Positions 24,301 to 34,200 of a stretch of 64,000 bases of DNA are shown in pieces. The DNA comes from Muscardinus avellanarius (lineage: Eukaryota > Chordata > Mammalia > Rodentia > Gliridae): positions 155,596,488 to 155,660,487 of the forward strand of contig OY726560.1 of the NCBI GenBank assembly GCA_963383645.1, read 5' to 3'. The translations under genes were made by a program, and so were the position numbers. Position 1 is the first letter of the stretch, and each line of letters starts with the position of its first letter. The notes below the pieces were generated by a model that was not told where the DNA came from, ran no database searches, and saw nothing but the letters and a program-made list of their open reading frames with translations.

Positions 24301-27300
24301 TCATAAATCCAACGAGATAGGCGAACACCATGCAGGTCATTGGTGGGCCTGCGCCTGCATTGTCAGGGGAGGTGAAGATGTCAGCCAAGCAGGATGGAGA
24401 AGGAGAGGACGAGTCCTTATAAACTGTTCTGTGTTCAAAACGCCAGTGACTTATTTTCAAGTCACTTCTCTGCATCCCTCTGATGCAGTGCTTTGCTTTG
24501 ATCTGTCCCGTCGTCCTTCTGCCTTTGTAATAATAAAATTGCTTAAGCTTACAGCAGAGACTTCTGGCTATTTTTTTCTGCAAATAGCTAAGAACAAAAA
24601 ACTGAGGCTACATCTCATACTGTTACAGTTTGGGTGCCCAGCAGGGGCACTGTTAGAGTTTTGGTGTGGCACTGTTATATTACATATATACCTTTTTTTT
24701 TGGCGGGTCTGGGGATGGAACCCAGGGGCATTTGACCTCCAAGCTACAGCCCCTGCCCTATTTTTATTCTTTATTTTTGAAACAGTGTCTCACTAAGTTA
24801 TGGAGGGCCTCACTAAGTAGCTGAGGCTGTCCGTGAACTGTAATCCTCTGTTCTCAGCCTCCCAAATGCTGGGATTACAAGCGTGCGCCGCCACGCCTGG
24901 CTTACATATATACCTTTTTATATGTAAATGGGTTTTTTTTCCTTCCAACTTTCCTGTTTTATTTGGAATACTTTTACATCATATACACACTGAAAAAAAA
25001 AACACTTAAGATAAGAGAGACATTCTTTCTGAGTCGCCAACATTTTATAATACACCAAGACTATTGCCCCACACAAACATGTTTCTACTGGTCACCTACA
25101 AAAAGCTCCATTGCATTGTATTGCCCAAATGGCTGAAATATTACATGATTCTATGTAAACTTTATCCCAAAAAGAAACTATCTGCTGCAACCAGCCTCAT
25201 GATTGTTCCCCAAGTCTCTCTGTCTCCCCCCCCCCCACACACACACACACAATGGAAACAATCTTTTCCCAACTTTCCCAAATTGACCATGGTCTCACTT
25301 GAGATTCAGAGAAGTTATTTATTTTCTTATTTATTTATATTGTTATTCTTCTAGCTATACTCCTGATTATATCATGGCCATGCTCTACAAATTTAAATAT
25401 TCTCTGATATGAGATCACACATCAAAGTTAATTTTTGGTGGAAAATATGGTGACTGAATCTATTATTCTGTGATCACAATCATAAAACAAGAAAATCAAG
25501 TCTTAATAACTGGCTTTCCTGAATAATTCACCCTCTCATGCCAGTCCATAGCTTCTCACTCCACACCTTGTGCCTGCACCACACCTTCATCTCCCCACAA
25601 AATAAGAATATGCAGAATTTTTTTAGTGGCTTAAACAATATTATAAATGTATTGTTCTGCATAACAGTTTAGGAATGTCACGAGAGACCAAGTTTGTTTT
25701 ATCTTTCTGCTCTACCATCTTCAGTCTGTCTTTAGCTGTTCCCATGGCCACAAAATGTTCACTATAATTGGAAGTATCCTGTGCCCCCTGTGACAGTATG
25801 TGATGGAAGAAAGAGAACTTTGTAACTCCCCTGCCTATGTTTCATTGTGGCCCCTGGTCAGAAATGAGTCACATGTCCACTCAATCAATAGTATGATAGG
25901 GCCACTGTGGTTAACTTAAACGATTCCACAGTTCCTCTTTTTTGTTTGTTTTTAAATTTTTTATTGGTGCATTATATTCATACATCATATTGGGGTAAAA
26001 AACTTGTGTGTACATACATGTACACATCACTGATTTAACCCCTACCCAAGTAGATGGGTTTTTCACCCCACTGAATATTTTATAATTCCATTGGCATGAA
26101 AATGAACCTCTTATTTAAATTTTTCGTAGAGTTAGAGGAAGAGTCTCCAATTATAAACTGGTCCTTGGAATTGGCTACACGCTTGGACAGTCGACTGTAT
26201 GCACTTTGGAACCGGACAGCAGGAGATTGCTTACTTGACTCAGTGCTGCAAGCTACCTGGGGCATTTATGACAAGGACTCGGTGCTTCGGAAAGCCCTGC
26301 ATGACAGCCTGCATGACTGTTCACATTGGTGAGCTGCTGGCCTTCCCTGGTCCACCTGGATTGCACTTGCTGGGCCATTTCCTTGTCATAGTTACTTTTC
26401 TTTGTAGGTCTTATATTCTGGGGAAACGAGAAAAAAGAGCCTTTTGGTTTTGGGCATTAAGACACTTTGAAGCCGGATGTTGTGGTGTACCTCTTTAACC
26501 CCAGTACTTGGGAAGTAGGGACATGAGGTTTACGGACAACCTCAGCAATGTAGCAAGAATCTCAGCAACCTAATGAGACTCTGTTTCAAAACAAAAATTT
26601 AAAAAAAGGACAGGTTGTGTTCAGAGATAGGATGCCCTTTGGTTGAATCCCCAGTAACTCAAAGAAAACAAGATATTTTGAGTACTTCTAATGTTTAACC
26701 TTTTATCTGAGTTTTAAAGTAGAAACATTTAAAGTTTTAAAATGTATACTTTTGCCAGGCTTAATGGCTCTCACCTATAATCTCTGTACTTGGAAGGCTG
26801 AGACATAGTATTGTAGATTTGAGGTCAGCCTCAGCAAGTAAGAATCTCATAACCTAGCAAAACTCTGTTTCAAAATAAATAAAATAGGGCTGGGGGTGTA
26901 GCTCAGAGGTAGAATTCCTCTGGGTTCAATCTTCAGTACCAGAAAGATAAGTAAAAAAGACACTTTTTTTTTTTGGTGGTACTGGGGGTGGAACCCAGGG
27001 GCTTTTTACCTCCATGCTATACTCCCAGACCTATTTTATATTTTATTGGAAACAGGGTCTCACTAGGTTGCTGAGCGCCTCACTAAGTAGCTGAGGCTGG
27101 TTTCAAACCTGTGCCAATCCTCCTGTCTCAGCCTCCCAACTGCGGTGATTACTAGTGTGCACCACCACGCCCGGCTCCAAACGACACTTTTTTTTGTCTC
27201 TATTACATAGAAACAATATACTTGAACATTTTTTTCTGTTTTTTTGGTGGTAGTGGGGGTGGAGCCCAGGGGCTTTCTACCTCTGGGCTACACTCCATAC

Positions 27301-30300
27301 TTATTTTATATTTTATTTGGAAACAGGGTCTCACTAAGTTGCTGAGAGCCTCACTAAGTAGCTGAGGCTGACATCGAACCTGTGTGATCCTCCTGCCTCA
27401 GCCTCCCAAGCACGGGGATTACAAGCGTGTGCCACCACCCCCGGCAAAGTTTTTTTTTTTTGTTGATTTTTTTTTTGTTGTTGTTGTTAATTGAACTTGA
27501 GCTTTCTACCTCCAAGCTATACCCCCAGCCCTAGTTTTTGTTCTTGATTTTTGAAACAGAGTCTCAGTAAGTTGCAGAGGGCCTCACTATGAAGCTGTGA
27601 ATTTGTGATCTTCCTGTCTCAGCTTCCTAAAGTCTGGGATTACAGACATGTGCCACAATGCCTGGCTGTATTTGAACATTTCTAATGAAACATTGTAAAT
27701 TTTAATGTCAAATCTTGATATAGTCTCTGCTATTTTTTTTTTTTTTTTTTCCTGTACTGGGGATGGAACCCAGAGGCATTCTACCTCCGAGCTACAATCC
27801 GAGCCTGAATTTTGATCCTTTACTTTGAAACAGGGGTCTCACTAAGTAGCTGAGGCTGTCTGTGAACTGCTATCCTCCTGTCTCAGCCTCCACTTCCCTG
27901 GTATCTTTATATGACATCTTTGAGCACTTACTCGTTGTGAATTTTATTGTCATACTTAGGGATTACATGAAGTCAAATAGAATATAAAGAGAACAGGGAG
28001 TTTGTATTGTTTTATTGTAGAAGATCTAGTAGTACTTGTACTAACCTGACACTTGGTGGTATTAAATACTTACTGAAAGTGCTCACTAGACCATAGAAAC
28101 AAGAACAATACAATTACTTTCTTGGCAACTAAATTAGTTAGGTCAAAGTACAGTGCTATAGAGTAAAAAGTTTTTGATCTCCTGGGTGTGTGTGGGGGGC
28201 ACAGAAGCTGGGCATGTGGCGCACACCTGTAGTCCCGATATTCGGGAGGCTGATACAGAAGGATTGCAGGTTAGGATTACATTGCCTGTGCAGTGTAGCA
28301 AGGCTCTCAGCAACCTAGTAAGACCCTGTTTCAAAACAAAAGCTAAAAAGGGCTGGGATGTAGTTTGGTGATAGACTGCCCCCCTGGGTTCAGAGTCCAG
28401 TACCTCCGCCACCCTCAAAGAAGGATGCTTCCAGGGGCCAGAACCGGCATATGGTAAGACTCCCCAAGTAGCTTTGTTGAAATATACTTTGTCTGCCTTA
28501 AGATGTACTTGTTGTAAACATGGCATTAAGTGGTAACTGAGTAGCTGAGGCTGGCTCAAACCTGTGTGATCCTCCTGACTCAGCCTCCCAAGTACTGGGG
28601 TTACCACGCCAGGGTACAAGTTCACATCCACCTGTAGCTTGTATTGGTGCTTTGTTCTTCTCATTGCTGAAGAGTGTGTTGTTGCATGGACATATGCACA
28701 TTTTAGTCATTTGTTCACTAGTTTATACACATTGGGTGATTTCCAGTTTCTGACTGTTAACAGATACTGCTACTATAACCATTTATATACAGGTCTCACA
28801 GACACAATATGTCTTAATTTCTATAGATACCTAGGAGTGGAATTGCTGGGTCTTACATAAAATCTCTATTTAACATTTTAAGAAACTGCCAAATTGTATT
28901 TTACATTCCTGCCAACAGTGTATGTAGATTCTACATCCTTAGCAGTACTTATTTGTCTTTTTTTTATTATAACCACTTTTCATTTGAAAGTAGGATCTCA
29001 CTGTGATTTTGATTTCCCTAATAACTGATGATACTGGACATCTTTTCATGTACTTATCAGTCACTCATACATCTTTTGTGAAGTATCTTTCCATATCACC
29101 TGCCCTGCCCGGCTTCTGCGCTAGGGGTGACACCTAGGTCTAGTGCTCAGCAAGTTCTCTACCAGTGCCCCCCAGCCTTGCATTCATTTTCAAGGACCAT
29201 CACATTATTCTGTTGCAGATATTTTTTTTCCCCCAGTACTGGAGATGGAGCCCAGGGACATCTGCCCCCGAGCTATACCCCAGACCTATTTTTTATTCTT
29301 TATTTTGAAAACAGGGTCTCACTAAGTTGCGGAGAGCCTTACCAAGTATCTGGGGCTGGCTGTGAACCTGCTATCCTCTGGTCTCAGCCCCCCAAGCGGT
29401 GGGATTACAAGCCTGGGCCACCACACCCAGCTTTATTGCAGATATTCTTTAAGCATTAGTTCCCTCACTAACATTTTGCAGATATTTTCCTCCATTCTCT
29501 GCCTTGTCCTTTTACTGTGTCTTTTGAGGTTAGGGTTAGGGTGCTAAAGTTTGATGTAGTCCAATTTATCAATGTTTTTCTTATTTTTGTTTTTTGTTTG
29601 TTTTGTGGTACTGAGGATGGAACTCAGGTTCATTCTACTTTTGAGCAACACCCCCAGCCCTATTTTTTTATTCTTTATTTTAATCAGAGTAAGTTGCGGA
29701 GGGCCCCACTAAGTAGCTGAGGCTGCCCTCTAACCATGATCCTCCTGTCTCAGCTTCCTGAATGCTGGGATTACAAGCCTGCACCACCATGCCTGGCTAA
29801 TGTTTTTCTTTTATTGCTCATGCTTTTGCTGTTGTATATAAAGAAATCTCTTCTAGCATGGTGGTGCAGGCCTGTAATCTCAGTATCTAGGAGGTTGAGA
29901 CAGGAGGATCTCAGGTTTGAGGACAGCCATATCAACTTAGACTTCATCAACCTAGTGAGACCTTTTTTTCAAAACAAAAAATAAAGAGGGCTGGGGATGT
30001 ACCTTGAAGGTAGCTGCAGTTTCCAGAACCACTAAAAAGGGGATGGGGGTGGGAGAAGTCTTTTCTAGGCCAGGGTCACAAAGATTTAGCTGTACTTTCT
30101 TCTAAGAATTTTATAGTTTTGTTAGATTTTAAGTCTTTGATCCATTCTGAGATAATTTTTGGTTGAGGTATAAATTGTGAATGTTTAATCTTTTGAGTAG
30201 GGATATACAGTTGTCCTAGTAACATGTATTAAAGACTGTTTTTTTTTTTCCCATTTTATTGTCTTGGCAGTTTGAAAATCAGTTAACTGTAAAATAAGAT

Positions 30301-30502
30301 TTGTTCCTGGACTCTTAGTTCCCCCAGTGAATTACAATGAGATAGTCTTGATATTTTAGTTCTGTAATAAGCTTTGAAAGCAGAAGTGTGAGTCCTCTGA
30401 CTTAGTGCTTCATTTTCAACATTATTTAGGCTGTTTTTTTATTTTTGACTAGGGATTGAACTTCCCTAGGGGCATTATTCCTCCAAGCTATACCACCAGC
30501 CT

Positions 30503-30548
<46 letters not shown>

Positions 30549-31166
30549 TGATACTGAGGGTGGAACCCAGGGTCTTTTCTACCTCTGGGCTATACTCCCA
30601 GACCTGTTTTATACTTTATTTGGAAACAAGGTCTCACTAAGTTGCTGAGAGCCTCCCAAGTACTGGGATTACAAGTGTGGGCCACCACGCCTGGCTCAGG
30701 TTGCAATATTTAAAAGGCTGCTAAGCTGAGTGTGCTGGTGCACACTTATAGAATCCAGTACCTGCTAAGCTGAGGCAGTAAGATCACAAGGTCAAGGGCA
30801 GCCTCAGCGACTCAGCAAAATCCTCAGCAATTTTAGTAAGACCTTCTTTCTTTATTTTTCTTTTCTTTTCTTTATTTCTTTTTTTTTTTGTGGTAGGTAC
30901 TGGGGGTGGAACCCAGGGGTTTTTCTTCTTCTGGGCTACACGCCCAAACCTGTTTTATACTTTATTTGGAAACAGGGTTTCATTAAGTAGCTGAGGCTGG
31001 CTTTGAACCTGTGTGATCCTCCTGTCTCAGCCTCCCAAGTGTGGGGATTACAAGGATGCACCACCATGCCCAGCTTGACCCTCTTTCAGAATAAGTAAAA
31101 TAATCAAATAAAATAAGGTTGGGGGTGTAGCTCAAAGATAGAATGCCCCTGGGTTCAATTCTTAGT

Positions 31167-31218
<52 letters not shown>

Positions 31219-34200
31219 AAAAACTATGAAATAAAAAGGGGGAATTATGTTTGTTGTTGCAGTGATTTTTTTGTTGTTGATTTTGGATTTTATGGTGATT
31301 ATCAGAGTTTTGATTTATCAAAAGAATTCTCAGGACAGTGCTTTTGATATGCTTGTGAATACATGGGATATTTCCTATCTACTCTTTATATAAATAGTGA
31401 TCTCTCAGTTGAATAATGTGGCTTTTTTGCACCCACATCTCATATGTTGTTTTCAGTGGTTGTTTGAATTTGTAAACCATACTAAATAGCTGAAAGTAAT
31501 TGTTCTCATACTATGATCTGACTTTGGTGAAAGCTTGGTGGGTGGTGAATCAAATTCTAGCCGAAGATATGTTAAAGGCTTTCTACCGGAGTCTGGTGTG
31601 GTGGTACCAGCTTGTCACAGTACTCCTTGGGAGTCTTACGACCACTGGAGTATCACAGGTTTAAGGACAGTGTCAGCAATTTCGTGAGGCCTTCAGCAAC
31701 CTACTGACACTGTTTCCAAATGTGAAATAAAATTAGTCTCGGGATGTAGTTTGGAAGTAGAATGCCTCTGAATTCAGTTCCCAATACCAGTACCAGTAAA
31801 TAAAAAGATTTCCTAGTAAATAAAATTTCTGCCAGCAGAGTGGACAGAACTGTAATTTGAAAAGGATATTGCAAGCCAGGCAAAATTATGTTAATCTCTT
31901 GACATGAATGCCTACAAACTGCATTAAATAAATGATTGGAACATTAAATGTTCTGTTTATAGAAGGGCTATTTTGTTTATTTTTTCTTGTCTTGCTTAGG
32001 TTTTACACACGCTGGAAAGATTGGGAATCCTGGTATTCTCAGAGCTTTGGTTTACATTTTTCCTTGAGGGAAGAACAATGGCAAGAAGATTGGGCCTTCA
32101 TACTCTCTCTCGCTAGTCAGGTGAGTCGTGCAGTAGTCCCTCAATCACTTGTGCAGACCTGCTAAGGCCGCCTGATGCAGAGCAGCAGTGCCTGACCTGG
32201 GGTTAGGCCGAATTCTTTTTTCTTTTCTTTTGTTTTTTTTTTGGGGGGGGGTAGTACTGGGGTTCCTGGAAACCCTTCTACCTCCGGGCTACATTCCCAG
32301 ACCTATTTTTATACTTTTTAATTTGGAAACAGGGTCTCTTAAGCCAGCGCACATGGCTGGCTTCGAACCTGCGTGATCCTCCTGTCTCCACCTCCCAAGT
32401 GTGGGGATTACAAGCGTGTGTCACCACACCCGGCCTGGTTAGGCCGATTTCTACGTGAGATACATGACCACAGCGAGTCTTGGCCCTAAAATTTGCCGAA
32501 GAGTGTGTGACTGTCAAGTGGTATGGAATATCAAAGTGAAAGTTGTAATGTGGTCATTTTAAGCGCTGTAGTCTTGAGATTGCTCTCCTTCCTCCTTACC
32601 ATGGGTGGCCGCATGCCTGTTTTAGTGGCCTAATCCTGTTCTGGGTCTGAGGAGGTTGAGCCGTCAACCCCTGAGGAAAAAGTCTTTGTCTTTTTTTTTT
32701 TTTTTTTTTTTTGTGGTTCTGGGGATAGAACCAAGGGGCACTTTACCTTCGAGCTACACCCCCAGCCCTATTTTTTATTCTTTACTTTGAAGCAGGGCCT
32801 CAGTAAGTTGCAAAGGGCCTCACTAAGTGGCTGAGGCTGTCCGCGAACCGCGATCCTCCTGTCTCAGCCTCTTGGATTCTGGGATTACAAGCGTGTGCCA
32901 CCATGCTTGGCTGTCTTTTTCTTTTCCAATACTCCCCATGTGATGTAGGCAAAAGAAAAAGTGCAGTCCAGCTCACGCCTGCATGGCTGAATCTGACACC
33001 AGGGAAACGGCCGTCTGTTAGCATTGTCTTACTATGAAGTGTTGCCTGACTACAGGGCCGTGCGGCTCTGTCCCTTCTCCTAATTGCCTTTTGTTGTTCT
33101 CTACAGCCTGGAGCAAGTTTGGAACAGACACACATTTTTGTACTTGCACATATTCTTAGGCGACCAATTATAGTTTATGGAGTAAAATATTATAAGAGTT
33201 TCCGAGGAGAAACTTTAGGATATACTCGGTTTCAAGGTGAGTGATTATTCAAGAGCATTTCAAAGTCTCTTGTTCACTGTGAATGTTAAGTCATCTTTTA
33301 TGGGGAAGAAGGCTTAGAATGGCTCTTTGCTGTCGGGAAGTAGAGCAGTGGTCAGCAGGACCTGGACCCAGGAGACAAGAGGTGTGGGCTATTTCTGCCT
33401 GTGATTGCACGCTTGTGACTGGCTTCTGTCCTTTTCCAGGGGTTTATCTGCCTTTGTTGTGGGAACAGAGTTTTTGTTGGAAAAGTCCGATTGCTCTGGG
33501 CTATACAAGGGGCCACTTCTCTGCTTTGGTTGCCATGGAAAACGATGGCTATGGCAACCGAGGTGCTGGTGCTAACTTGAACACCGATGACGACGTCACC
33601 ATCACATTTTTGCCTCTGGTTGACAGTGAGAGGAAGCTGCTCCACGTGCATTTTCTTTCTGCTCAGGAGGTAAGCAGTTGTTCCCCTATTAATAGTTCAG
33701 GTAGTCACCTGTACCACAGTCCAGACCGAGGTGCCTTTCAGGTGTGGTTTTATCTGTACTATCAGTTAAATTTCTGAATATGATTGTAATAGTTGCCACT
33801 TCCTTTAGATACTGGTCAGGTGGACTTTGAAATGTACATTTCAAAACTGTGGTCTGGAGATAAGTAGGAACCAGAGAGTATAAAGTCCTTGTCCTCAGGT
33901 GGTGATGAGTGCTAGGAGAAAAAGTAAACAGACTAGGGATTTGTGCTTTGCTAAATATTGAGTGGTAAGGGAAAGAGGTCAGGAGAGTCAGTCTTACGGG
34001 CTGTGGATCAAGAGGAAAGGGGGTAGGAGCTAGAAGATGAAGCAGGCAGAGCTCACCAGGCACTTGAACCTCTGCTTGTATCTGGGGGAGCTGGGAAGCC
34101 AGCAGCCAGGTTACCCAGAAAGGAAACATTGGCTTCTTGATTGAAACTAGGGCAGTGTAAGTGTGGTGTGGCTTGGCAGGGGAGGTGGTGAGATTGTACA

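Larger units (their letters stand above)
28620..30430 (-). mobile_element. ancient L1 3' region (antisense), interrupted by SINEs
   Basis: Reverse-orientation old L1 seen in blocks 28620-29100, 29435-29585, 29800-29850 and 30060-30430. Characteristic stretches include TAGGAGTGGAATTGCTGGGT, AGTCCAATTTATCAATGTTT and TTTGATCCATTCTGAGATAA. Three B1-dID SINEs split it. Confidence 0.75.

Noticed and set aside
29521..29541. Short GTTAGGG run (telomere-like)
   Set aside because: Only two to three units, inside old L1; no interstitial telomere array.
33283..33777. 164-codon frame starting in the intron before ZRANB1 exon 8
   Set aside because: Only 33440-33669 is coding; the ends are intron read-through.
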